33,774 nt of DNA. It comes from Paramoeba atlantica. Lineage: Eukaryota > Discosea. Numbering within the stretch: position 1 is the stretch's first letter; each line of letters starts with the position of its first letter. A program made the position numbers and the translations under genes. The stretch covers positions 1-33,774 of the forward strand of contig CDRNVI010000118.1 in the NCBI GenBank assembly GCA_977017575.1, given 5' to 3'. Positions 9,755 through 18,252 of this stretch are shown here, piece after piece. Under the pieces are notes generated by a model that was given only the letters and a program-made list of their open reading frames with translations, did no database searches and had not been told where the DNA came from.

Positions 9755-9827
9755 ATACCTATAGTTTAATTGGTTAAAACATGCATTTGATAAGTGCAAA
9801 TTGATAGTTCGAGTCTATCTGGGGTTA
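9755..9827 (+). tRNA. trnI: tRNA-Ile (GAU)
   Basis: Anticodon loop TTGATAA on stem TGCAT/GTGCA, D-stem GTTT/AAAC. Acceptor ATACCTA against TGGGGTT mismatches at positions 2 (T-T) and 3 (A-G) and pairs at 1 and 4 to 7. Confidence 0.92.
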
Positions 9828-9836
9828 TAAATAAAA

Positions 9837-9909
9837 AAATAGTTAGCTCAATTGGTAGAGCATCGGCCTTTTAAGCTGAGGGTTATAGGTTCGAGCCCTA
9901 TACTATCTA
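9837..9909 (+). tRNA. trnK: tRNA-Lys (UUU)
   Basis: Well-formed cloverleaf: D-stem GCTC/GAGC, anticodon loop CTTTTAA on TCGGC/GCTGA, T-arm ATAGG/CCTAT. Acceptor AAATAGT against ACTATCT has one mismatch, A-C at position 2. Confidence 0.94.
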
Positions 9910-9916
9910 TAAAAAT

Positions 9917-9989
9917 ATGGAATGGTGTAATAGGTTAGCACATCGAGTTGTGATTTCGATAGTATGAGTTCAAGTCTCATTTCTTACCT
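9917..9989 (+). tRNA. trnH: tRNA-His (GUG)
   Basis: Anticodon loop TTGTGAT on TCGAG/TTCGA, D-stem GTGT/GCAC, T-arm ATGAG/CTCAT. Acceptor TATGGAA against TTCTTAC fails at all of positions 1 to 3 (T-C, A-A, T-T) and pairs at 4 to 7. This is one of the strongest editing candidates. Ends are approximate to one base. Confidence 0.9.
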
Positions 9990-10054
9990 AAATTAAGAAT
10001 AATAAAATTAATAAAATATATATTTTATTAAAATTTTTTTATTAATTTGTAAAG

Positions 10055-10128
10055 ATAGATGTGATGGAATTGGTAGACATATTAGTTTTAGGCACTAAAT
10101 TTTAGGGGTTCGAGTCCCCTCATCTGTA
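10055..10128 (+). tRNA. trnL: tRNA-Leu (UAG) with a short variable loop
   Basis: Anticodon loop TTTAGGC on TTAGT/ACTAA and the Leu-type D region TGGAATTGGTAGACA. The acceptor ATAGATG/CATCTGT pairs fully. The variable loop is only about five bases, whereas tRNA-Leu normally has a long arm, as the UAA isoacceptor at 10867 does. Confidence 0.9.
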
Positions 10129-10162
10129 TTGTATGTATAAAAAAAGAAAAAATATTTTTTAT

Positions 10163-10233
10163 AAGGATGTAGTTTAAAGGTAAAATATCTATTTTGGGTG
10201 TAGACGTTATAGGTTCAAATCCTATCGTCCTGA
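10163..10233 (+). tRNA. trnP: tRNA-Pro (UGG)
   Basis: Anticodon loop TTTGGGT on TCTAT/GTAGA, T-arm ATAGG/CCTAT. Acceptor AAGGATG against CGTCCTG mismatches only at position 1 (A-G). Confidence 0.92.
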
Positions 10234-10246
10234 TAATTATAATAAC

Positions 10247-10320
10247 AAGGAGGTAGCTTAATAGGCTAAAGCTTTAACCTGTCGAGTTAAAAGATGAGGG
10301 TTCGAATCCCTTCCTCCGCA
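10247..10320 (+). tRNA. trnD: tRNA-Asp (GUC)
   Basis: Anticodon loop CTGTCGA on TTAAC/GTTAA. Acceptor AAGGAGG against CCTCCGC mismatches at positions 1 (A-C) and 2 (A-G); positions 3 to 7 are Watson-Crick. Confidence 0.93.
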
Positions 10321-10620
10321 TAAAATATAATAAAATATGTTTATTTTATTACTATATAATCAAGATGTTTTGTATATAAAATATAAAATATTATCTATTA
10401 TATCTATTATATCAATTTATGATAAATGTACATTTACCATATGAAATAACAGTCATAAAACATACATATTTTACTTAAAATTTTTTTAAAAAGAGAAAAA
10501 ATTATAAAATAAATAATTATAGTAATTTAAAAGATTTTATTTTTTTAATAAAATAAAAAATTAGTAAATTAATATGATTATTTATTTTAGATATATCTTA
10601 CTTTAATAATATATGATTTA
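10321..10620. other. 300-base AT-rich spacer with no gene seen
   Basis: Between tRNA-Asp and tRNA-Glu. I see no ORF, tRNA fold or rRNA match on either strand. The only notable element is the perfect 14-base palindrome TAAATGTACATTTA at 10423-10436. With the next spacer (10693-10866) it is a candidate control region, because the rest of the genome is tightly packed. Confidence 0.5.
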
Positions 10621-10692
10621 TTTTTCTTCGTCTAATGGTTAGGACATTGCTCTTTCACAGCAGAAATAAGGGTTCAAATCCCTTAGAAATGA
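10621..10692 (+). tRNA. trnE: tRNA-Glu (UUC)
   Basis: Anticodon loop CTTTCAC on TTGCT/AGCAG, D-stem GTCT/GGAC, T-arm AAGGG/CCCTT. Acceptor TTTTTCT against AGAAATG has a T-T at position 2 and a G-U at position 1. Confidence 0.92.
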
Positions 10693-10793
10693 AATTATTT
10701 TATCCGTATTAATTTAATTTAATAAAATTTTTTTGTAAATTTTTGAAATCTATTATACACTGATTTAAGTATATTATTTGTCACATATAATAA

Positions 10794-10811
10794 GGGGGGT
10801 TTGGGGGGTTT
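10794..10811 (+). repeat. Paired G-tract in an AT-rich spacer
   Basis: Two runs of six G separated by TTT (10794-10799 and 10803-10808) lie in the gene-free spacer 10693-10866. Such G-tracts stand out sharply in this genome. They could form a G-rich RNA or DNA structure like the conserved sequence blocks of other mitochondrial control regions, but no function is shown. Confidence 0.5.
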
Positions 10812-10866
10812 GTATAAGAGATAATATTTTATTTTCATATACAAAAATTTTTATTAATTATTTTTT

Positions 10867-10949
10867 AATGGTGTGATGGAATTGGTAAACATGATAGACT
10901 TAAAATCTATTGCCTTTTAGGCTTGAGGGTTCGAGTCCCTCCTCCAATA
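10867..10949 (+). tRNA. trnL: tRNA-Leu (UAA)
   Basis: Anticodon loop CTTAAAA on ATAGA/TCTAT with a long class II variable arm containing GCC/GGC. Acceptor AATGGTG against CTCCAAT mismatches at position 2 (A-A) and also at position 6 (T-T), the only mismatch outside positions 1 to 3 found in the set. Confidence 0.92.
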
Positions 10950-10967
10950 ACGATGAGTTAATTATTT

Positions 10968-11040
10968 TTTAAGATGGAGTAATAGGTTAACTCAGTGGTC
11001 TCATGAGCCACAGATGTAGGTTCGAGTCCTACTCTTCTTA
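10968..11040 (+). tRNA. trnM: tRNA-Met (CAU), second copy
   Basis: Anticodon loop CTCATGA on GTGGT/GCCAC, D-stem GAGT/ACTC. Acceptor TTTAAGA against TCTTCTT fails at positions 1 to 3 (T-T, T-T, T-C) and pairs at 4 to 7. Initiator or elongator status is undecided. Confidence 0.92.
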
Positions 11041-11139
11041 TATAATTACGTAAATATTATTATGGATTACATTTGAATATGTAATCAATTTTGAATTTTT
11101 ATTAATTAGTAAAATATATGTATAAAAATATTTTCGAAA

Positions 11140-11379
11140 ATGGCAGGACAAGAAATTATGTTAATTTTTGCAAAAAAAGTAGGTGCTGGTTTAGCTACTA
11201 TAGGTTTAGCAGGTGCTGGAGTAGGTATAGGAATAGTTTTTGGAGCTTTTTTAATTGCTTATTCACGTAATACTACAATTAAAAACGATTTATTTGGTTA
11301 TACTTTATTAGGTTTCGCATTAACAGAAGCAATTGCTCTGTTTGCCCTAATGATGGCTTTCTTAATCTTATATACTTAA
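11140..11379 (+). CDS. atp9: ATP synthase F0 subunit c
   Basis: 79 residues, the usual size of the c-ring subunit: two membrane helices joined by the polar loop [12 protein letters not shown]. Helix 1 carries the glycine-rich [20 protein letters not shown], and the proton-binding Glu lies in [15 protein letters not shown] of helix 2. It acts in the inner membrane as the rotor of ATP synthase. It stands among tRNA genes away from atp6 and atp8, so processing at flanking tRNAs probably releases its mRNA. Confidence 0.97.
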   Translation: MAGQEIMLIFAKKVGAGLATIGLAGAGVGIGIVFGAFLIAYSRNTTIKNDLFGYTLLGFALTEAIALFALMMAFLILYT

Positions 11380-11406
11380 TCAACCTATTTTTGTTGTTTT
11401 GTATTT

Positions 11407-11480
11407 AATTGGTTAGTTTAATTGGTTAAAATTATGATCTTCTAAATCATTAGATATAGGTTCGAGTCCTATACCAATTA
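11407..11480 (+). tRNA. trnR: tRNA-Arg (UCU)
   Basis: Anticodon loop CTTCTAA on ATGAT/ATCAT, T-arm ATAGG/CCTAT. Acceptor AATTGGT/ACCAATT is fully paired. Confidence 0.94.
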
Positions 11481-11488
11481 TAATTTTT

Positions 11489-11569
11489 TATAGTGTGGCT
11501 GAGCGGTAAAGCGGTAGACTGTAAATCTATTGTATTTATACATCGTAGGTTCGAATCCTACCACTTCCA
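11489..11569 (+). tRNA. trnY: tRNA-Tyr (GUA)
   Basis: Anticodon loop CTGTAAA on GTAGA/TCTAT, long variable arm as expected for bacterial-type Tyr. Acceptor TATAGTG against CACTTCC fails at positions 1 to 3 (T-C, A-C, T-T) and pairs at 4 to 7. Confidence 0.92.
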
Positions 11570-11624
11570 TTTGATTAAAATATATAATAATGTTGAATAA
11601 TTTTTAAACAAATCATTTTAAAAT

Positions 11625-12626
11625 TTTTTTATAAATTTAAAATAGTATTAAACGGATATCTTGCCAATAATAAGTTTATAGACGTTTTAAAACGTAATGT
11701 GAAAGTAAAATAATAATAATTTTTCAATATTCACGTATCTAAAGGGAAAACCCAATTAAATTAAATAATTAAAGAATATCTAATGAATTGAATCATCTTA
11801 GTAATTAGTTAAAAAAAATAAAAATGATATTATTAGTAGTGGCGAGCGAAAATAAAATAGCTAAATTAAACAATAATATAAATAAAAAATATAATAATTT
11901 GGAATAATTAACAAAATAAGTAATAGTCTTGTTATTTTTTATTATTATTATTGGTTTTGAGTAAAATAAAAACTAAATTTGTTTGAAGATTAGAGTACCA
12001 TCTCTAAAGGCTAAAGAATTATTATTGAGCGATAGTGAAAAAGTACTGTGAAGGAAAGATGAAAAGAAATTTTTTAAAAATGTTGAAATAGATTTTGAAA
12101 TTTAATACTAAATAGCACTTTAAGCATAAATAATTATATGTTAAAAGGTACCTTTTGCATAATGGGTCAGTGAGTTAATTATTGTAGCAAAATAAAAAAT
12201 TATTAAATTTTTTAATTGTAATTAATATATTTATAGTTATAATAATTAGACCCGAAACCAAGTGATCTAGTCATGGGCAGATTGAAGTTAATTAAATATT
12301 AATGGAGGATCGAACCCGTTTATGTTGCAATATATTGGGATGACCTATGATTAGGGGTGAAAGGCTAATCAAACTTGGAGATAGCTGGTTTTCTACGAAA
12401 TCTATTTAAGTAGAGATGAAATTTAAATTTATATAAGGTAGAGCTACCATATTGGGTTGTTGAATCCATATGAACTTCAAATAAATATAAAGTAAAAATT
12501 TTAATTTCGATATATGGCGAAAAGGTTGTATATCAAGAGGGAAAGAGCCCAGATTATAAATTAAGGTTTCTAAATTAATATTAAGTTAAAAAGTATATTA
12601 TAATATTAACAATGAATAGGAGGTAG

Positions 12627-12660
<34 letters not shown>

Positions 12661-14390
12661 CAGCTCACTATTGATAGATATTTATATACAAAAATATAAC
12701 GAAAATAAATATTATACCGAAATTATAAAATATTATTTAAAATAATAATATTGGTAGTAGAACGTTTTATAAAAGAAAAAAAAAATTGTTAAATTATAAA
12801 ATTAAAATTGAATATACTGGCATAAGTAGCAAAAATAATGTTATAAACATTATCATCTAAAAATCTAAGGTTTCTAATGTCAAGATAAACTGCATTAGGT
12901 TAATCGGTCCCTAAAATGAATATGATAGTAATAATTGAAGGGTAGTTAAAGAGTTATAAGGATAACATAATATTTTTAACGTTATTAGTAGATGACAGTT
13001 TATTTTTTAAATATTTTAGGATCAAATTTTAATAAATATAGTAAAACATTGTGTGATATATTCGAATATATTGATTGAAATATTTAAAAAATAAATTCAA
13101 GAAAGAATACTAATATATAAAACCGTACTAAATCCTACACAGGAGGATTAGTAGAGAATACTAAGATGAATAATTGAATAATATCGAAGGAACTCGGCAA
13201 ATTAACTCTGTAACTTCGGGAGAAAGAGTATTTTTATATATACATTATATGTATATAAAAATGTAACAGAATAGAGGATGGCGACTGTTTAACAAAAACA
13301 CAGGACTTTGCAAAATTAATTAATGATGTATAAGGTCTGACACCTGCCCGGTGCTATAAAGGTAATTGTTATTGTTAATATATTATTTAATGTATTAGCT
13401 TTATATAGAATGAATAGTAAACGGCAGCTGTAAATATAACGGTTCGAAGGTAGCGAAATTCCTTGTCGAGTAAGTTTCGACCTTGCATGAATGGTGTAAC
13501 GACTATCCTACTGTCTCCGGTATTATATTAGCGAAATTGAATTCTCTGTGCAGATGCAGCGTATTAATAGCTAGACGGAAAGACCCTATGCACCTTTACT
13601 GCAGTTATATTTTGTTATTAAAAATTAAATTTATAGGATACAAACTAATCGTTTTAAAATTTTAATATTAGTTAATTGTTTAGATAATCTTGGAATAGTT
13701 TGAATTTAATTTTTAAAACTTAATAATTTTTTATTGACAGAATATATTTGGTAGTTTCTCTGGGGCGGAGACCTCATAAAATGTAACTGAGGTGTACAAA
13801 GGTAATTAAAATTTTATTAGAAAATTTTGGCGTGTAATGGCTAAAAATTACTTAACTGTGAGATTTACAAATCAAACAGAGATCTTTTTTATTAAAAAGG
13901 TCGGTCATAGTGATCCAATATAATTGAATGGAAAATATATTGCTCAACGGATAAAAGGTACGCTAGGGATAACAGGCTTATGACTCCGGAGAGAAGATAT
14001 CGACGGGGTTGTTTGGCACCTCGATGTCGATTGGTCACATCCTGGTTAAGAAAAATGTTCCAAGGGTAAGGCTGTTCGCCTTTTAAAGTGGCACCTGAAT
14101 TGGGTTCAGAACGTCGTGAGACAGTTCGGTTCCTATCTACTATTAATTAATTAAAATTGAAGGAATCTTATCTTAGTACGAAAGGACTGGAGAAGGAATA
14201 TCACTGGTAAATCGGTTGTAATTATAATTGCATAGTCGAGTAGCTAAATATTAATAATATAATTATTGAATTCAATCAGATATAAGAAGATTATCCTAAA
14301 ATATTTTAAAAGTATTGATTGTAAAAGATTATTACGAAATTAAGTTATGTGTGTAAGTCCTGTGAAGGATTGAGCTAAATAATTTTAAGA
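11625..14390 (+). rRNA. rnl: Mitochondrial large subunit rRNA
   Basis: The 5.8S-like start AAACGGATATCTTGCC is near 11650. Later landmarks are the domain V core (GTAGCGAAATTCCTTGTCG near 13450), CTAGGGATAACAGGCT near 13962, GGCACCTCGATGTCG near 14015, and the sarcin-ricin loop TTAGTACGAAAGGACTGG near 14173. About 2.75 kb, no intron detected at these conserved sites. Ends are approximate. The molecule forms the peptidyl transferase centre of the mitoribosome. Confidence 0.95.
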
Positions 14391-14457
14391 ATCAATCTAA
14401 TTTATAAAAAGAAAAAAGAAAAAAGAAAAAAAATTTCTATATAAGAAAAAATAAAAT

Positions 14458-14516
14458 ATATAATATTTTGAAAATATTATATGTAATAAAACAACAAACT
14501 TTAAATTAAAGTTTGT
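14458..14516 (+). repeat. Two adjacent perfect hairpins between rnl and tRNA-Asn
   Basis: The first is a 25-base perfect inverted repeat: 14458-14469 pairs with 14471-14482 around a central G. The second pairs 14494-14503 (ACAAACTTTA) with 14507-14516 around AAT. Tandem hairpins like these resemble double-hairpin elements described in some fungal mitochondria, but could also serve 3'-end processing of rnl. Confidence 0.6.
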
Positions 14517-14530
14517 AATTTGTAAAACAA

Positions 14531-14603
14531 TACTTGGTAGTTTCAATGGTAAAATAATTGGCTGTTAACCAATCAGATGTAGGTTCGAATCCTGCCCAGG
14601 TCG
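14531..14603 (+). tRNA. trnN: tRNA-Asn (GUU)
   Basis: Anticodon loop CTGTTAA on ATTGG/CCAAT, T-arm GTAGG/CCTGC. Acceptor TACTTGG against CCAGGTC mismatches only at position 1 (T-C). Confidence 0.93.
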
Positions 14604-14617
14604 TTGTATAAAAATAA

Positions 14618-14706
14618 GTTTATGTGGCTGAGTGGTTTAAAGTAATCCTCTTGAAAAGGATCGTATAATTTTAATTATACCGTGGGTTCGAATCCCACCA
14701 TAATCT
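14618..14706 (+). tRNA. trnS: tRNA-Ser (UGA)
   Basis: Anticodon loop CTTGAAA on ATCCT/AGGAT with a long variable arm (GTATAATTTTAATTATAC pairs with itself). Acceptor GTTTATG against CATAATC has one mismatch, T-T at position 2. Confidence 0.93.
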
Positions 14707-14770
14707 TAATATAAAAAAAAAGGAAAAAATTTATGTAAATTATATAATATATAATATATTATATATAAAT

Positions 14771-16302
14771 ACTTGTATGTTTTATTCTGGCTTTGAGTAA
14801 ATGCTAGTAGTTCGCTTAACACATGCTAGTCAATTAAAATTTAAAATTTAAAATTAATGGCGTAAGGGTGAGTAATATATAAAAACGGGACTTATAATTA
14901 TGTTTATATTATAAACTGGTTTATAAAGATTTAGGTAGTTGGAGGTGTAATAGACTAACAAGCCGATAATTCTTAGTTGATCTTAGAAGGAGGTACAACC
15001 ACATTGGGAATGAGAAAAGGCCCAAGTTCCATTAGGAGGCAGCAGTGAGGAATATTGAACAATGAGCGAAAGCTTGATTCAGCGAAACTACCTGAATTAT
15101 GACAATTTATTGAAAAATTCTTGTTTAAGTGAGCATAATGAGGTTAAACTTAAGAATAAGCATCGACTAACTTCGTGCCAGCAGTCGCGGTGATACGGAG
15201 GATGCGGGTGTTACTCAGCATTACTGGGCGTAAAGCGTATGATAAGTGGTTTATTTTTTAATAATATAATTTTAAAGGCGTTATTAGTAATAATGAATAA
15301 ATTATATATTAGTAAACTAAGAGTATTATTCAGATATATAGTATTCATAGAGGAAAGGTGAAATTTTATGATACTATGGAGACTATCAGAAGGTGAAAGC
15401 TATATATTAGATTTATACTGACACTAAAGTACGAAGGTATGGGTATCAAAGAGGATTAGAGACCCTTGTAGTCCATACAGACAACGATGGATGCTAACTG
15501 TAGGAAATATTTTTGTGGTTTAGCTAACGCGTAAGCATCCCGCCTGGGGAGTATGATCGCAAGATTTGAACTCAAAGAAAGTGGCTGAGATTTGGTACGA
15601 ACGGTGGAACATGTGGTTTAATCTGATATAACGCATAAAATCTTACCAATTCTAGATTGAAAAAAATTATAATAAATATAGTAAACTTTATATAATTTTT
15701 TTAAGCAGGTGTCGCATGGCTGTCGTCAGCTCGTGTAGTGATATGTATGGTTAGGTCCTGTAACGAGTGTAATCCTTACAATATAATAAAATATATGATA
15801 TATTATTATATTATTATATGTTATATTATTATATGTTATATTATTATATTTTATTATATTGTATTATTAATTATATATTAAATGAAATAGAGGAGGACGT
15901 CAAGTAGGTATGGCCCTGATGAATTGGGCTACACACGTGTTACAAAAATAATTACAAAAAAAAAATAAATTGTGAAATTTATTTAAATTATAAAGATTAT
16001 TATAGTTCGGATTATTTTTTGAAAATAAAAATATGAAGTTGAAATCGTCAGTAATCGAAAATTAGAATGTTTCGGTGAAATGGGATCCAAATCTAGTACA
16101 CACTGCCCGTCACGCCAAGAAAGTTGTTAATATTGGAAAAATTATAATTAATAATTTATATTTATTAATTATTTTTAATCTATTGGAGATAATTAATTTT
16201 TAATAAAATATTATTAATTATTTAATTTGAATGTATTGATAGTAATCAGGGTGAAGTCGTAACATGGTAGTGGTAGGGGAACCTGCCGCTGGATGGAAAA
16301 TA
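14771..16302 (+). rRNA. rns: Mitochondrial small subunit rRNA
   Basis: Landmarks in order: GGAGGCAGCAGTGAGGAAT near 15036, the 530 loop GTGCCAGCAGTCGCGGTGAT near 15176, GGATTAGAGACCC near 15454, CATGGCTGTCGTCAGCTCGT near 15716, CACACGTGTTACAA near 15932, GTACACACTGCCCGTCACGCC near 16098, and the 3' end GGGGAACCTGCCGCTGGA near 16277. About 1.53 kb, continuous, no intron seen. Ends are approximate. A 15-base tandem repeat sits in the variable region around 15806. Confidence 0.95.
15806..15850 (+). repeat. 15-base tandem repeat inside SSU rRNA
   Basis: TTATATTATTATATG occurs three times head to tail (15806-15820, 15821-15835, 15836-15850, the last with a final T). It falls between the CGTCAGCTCGTG and GAGGAGGACGTCAAGTA landmarks, in a region that is variable in SSU rRNAs, so it probably extends a surface helix. 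Confidence 0.75.
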
Positions 16303-16423
16303 AATTTATATTTTTTTAAAGGTAAGCTTATCGAACCCCTTTAAAATATTATATATTAAATTATATTCTCGTAAAAATTTTTTATAAGAGTGTATAATTT
16401 ATATTAATACAAATCATATTTTA

Positions 16424-16512
16424 GGTGAGTTGACCGAGTGGTTGAAGGTGTCGATCTGCTAAATCGATATATTATTCATATAATATCATGGGTTCGAATC
16501 CCATACTTACCT
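16424..16512 (+). tRNA. trnS: tRNA-Ser (GCU)
   Basis: Anticodon loop CTGCTAA on TCGAT/ATCGA, long variable arm, T-arm ATGGG/CCCAT. Acceptor GGTGAGT/ACTTACC pairs completely with one G-U. Confidence 0.94.
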
Positions 16513-16545
16513 TATAAAAAAATAATTTGTAATTAAAAAAAGTTT

Positions 16546-16618
16546 TTGGGGGTAGCTCAGTAGGTAGAGCGAAAGCCTGAAAAGCTTTAGGTCATTGGTT
16601 CAAACCCAATTCTCCACA
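16546..16618 (+). tRNA. trnF: tRNA-Phe (GAA)
   Basis: Anticodon loop CTGAAAA on AAAGC/GCTTT, D-stem GCTC/GAGC, T-arm ATTGG/CCAAT. Acceptor TTGGGGG against TCTCCAC mismatches only at position 1 (T-C), with G-U at 5 and 7. Confidence 0.93.
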
Positions 16619-16735
16619 TAAAACTTATATTAAATTTAATTATATATGGAATCATTAAAAAGAAAAAGAAAGAAAATTAAAAAAATAGAAAAAGTTTAAA
16701 AAAATAGAAAAATTAAGGAAAGAAATAATACAAAT

Positions 16736-17317
16736 ATGTTTGAAAAAAAAGAAAGTTTAATAAAAAATAGAAAAATTAAATTAATAAAAATTAATAGATT
16801 TAAATTACCTTCAGTTACTTGATTATATAAAAAAAGGTTTAATATAAAATTAAAAAGCAAGTATATATATGCAGCAAAATTATCTTTTTTTAAAAAAAGA
16901 TATTTATTTATTAATATACTAAAAAATTTTTTAAAGGGTTCAAAATTAGATTGGTTATCTTTGAAATTTTGTACTATTAATTTAATATTAAAATTTAGAA
17001 AAAATACTTATTTAAATTTTTCGCATATTAATGGTAATGTAATAAAAAATTTTTCATGTGGTTTTTATTATAAAAAATCATTAAAAAAAACATATTTTGC
17101 TTTAAATTCATTAATTGTAGCTTCAAAAATTGATTTTAAATATTTATATATGAAAAAATGATTCATATTAAATATAATTTATAAATATTATACTCGTAAA
17201 ATTTTGAGAAATTTAAAAGAATTATTTGAGACTACACCTTATAATTTAAAATTTATTAATTTTATAAAATCAAAAGCTCATAATGGTATAAGAAAGAAAA
17301 AGAGAAGAAGAAAATAA
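16736..17317 (+). CDS. rps11: Ribosomal protein S11
   Basis: 193 residues from ATG 16736, including a TGA Trp (SVTWLY) before the conserved part. The S11 fold is recognisable in the C-terminal 110 residues: a KNTYLNFSHINGNVIKNFSC segment (residues about 90-109) corresponding to the N-T-I/Y-V-T-h-x-D-x-x-G-N block, KKTYFALNSLIVAS, and the diagnostic end AHNGIRKKKRRRK, equivalent to P-H-N-G-C-R-P-x-K-x-R-R. The first 80 residues are a lysine-rich extension. S11 belongs to the small subunit platform. In bacteria it follows rps13; here it has moved upstream of nad9. It ends TAA four bases before the next gene. Confidence 0.85.
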
Positions 17318-17320
17318 TAA

Positions 17321-17645
17321 ATGAAAAAGAAAAAAATTATAAATTATTTAGATAATTCTTTTTTAAGTTTATTATCTATAGAATATAAAAAAAAATTAAA
17401 TAATAATATATCTATTGAATTAAAGTATTTTTATTGATTATATAAGAATGTATATATACGTAATATTAAAGGATTAATTATAAATTTTAATAAAAAACAA
17501 TATTTAAATATGGAAAGTTTTTTATTATATATATAGGTATAAAAATATACGATTAAATCAATTATATTTTGTTACTTCACCTTTTAATCTATTTTTAAAA
17601 TATAAAATTAGTAATATTAAAAAATATAAATTATATATATTATAA
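17321..17645 (+). CDS. rpl19: Probable ribosomal protein L19, frame broken once
   Basis: About 108 residues over two frames. The first frame runs from ATG 17321 to a TAG at 17534, the second from there to TAA 17643-17645. The order of features fits L19: SIELKYFYW, then NIKGLIINFNKK (matching F-E-G-V-V-I-A), then LYFVTSPFNLFL (matching V-F-x-x-x-S-P), then NIKKYKLYIL (matching V-R-R-A-K-L-Y-Y-L). The break falls in a TATATATA tract where one missing TA unit would restore the frame, so a sequence error or slippage is likely. Mitochondrial rpl19 is known mainly from very gene-rich genomes such as jakobids, so the call needs profile confirmation. Confidence 0.6.
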
Positions 17646-17657
17646 ATAAAAAAAAAT

Positions 17658-18248
17658 ATGTTATTAAAAAAAAATAGTAATAATTATGCTGTAAATTATA
17701 TATTAAATTTACTAATTAAATATATTTCGCATATAAAAATAACAGATGAATTTATTAAAATTAAATTAGTATCAAAAGATTATTTAGGTTTTGTTTTAAA
17801 TATTTTTAATAAGCATACTTTTTTAAGATATAAGGTAATAACTGATATTTGCTGTAGTGATTTTATTGATAGAGCTAAACGTTTTGAAATTGATTATAAT
17901 TTATTAAGTATAGATTATAATTCTAGATTAATTATTTCTGTATCTTGTGATAAATTAGATGTTATAAGATCTATTACTGATATTTATTTAGGTGCCGATT
18001 GGTTAGAACGTGAAGTTTGAGATATGTATGGTATTTTTTTCATGGGTCATAAAGATTTAAGACGTATATTAACCGATTATGGTTTTGAAGGTTATCCGTT
18101 TCGTAAAGATTTTCCTTTAAATGGTTATTTAGAAATAAGGTATGATGAAGATAAACAATATTTGATTTATGAGCCTATTGAATTAATGCAAAATATGAGA
18201 TCATATAGTTTTACTAATCCTTTATTAAATAAAAAATATATACTTTAA
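17658..18248 (+). CDS. nad9: NADH dehydrogenase subunit 9
   Basis: 196 residues. The signature [17 protein letters not shown] is present with the Trp of REVWD encoded by TGA, followed by [27 protein letters not shown], the conserved C-terminal motif of the 30-kDa subunit. It belongs to the peripheral arm of complex I. It starts 13 bases after the upstream gene and ends four bases before nad7; these two subunits are neighbours in the assembled complex. Confidence 0.97.
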
Positions 18249-18252
18249 AAAC

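Noticed and set aside
13483-13665. A 60-codon frame within the LSU rRNA
   Set aside because: It covers conserved domain V rRNA sequence; not a protein gene.
16303-16423. A possible 5S rRNA just after rns
   Set aside because: The short stretch ATCGAACCCC is reminiscent of 5S, but I could not build the three-stem fold.
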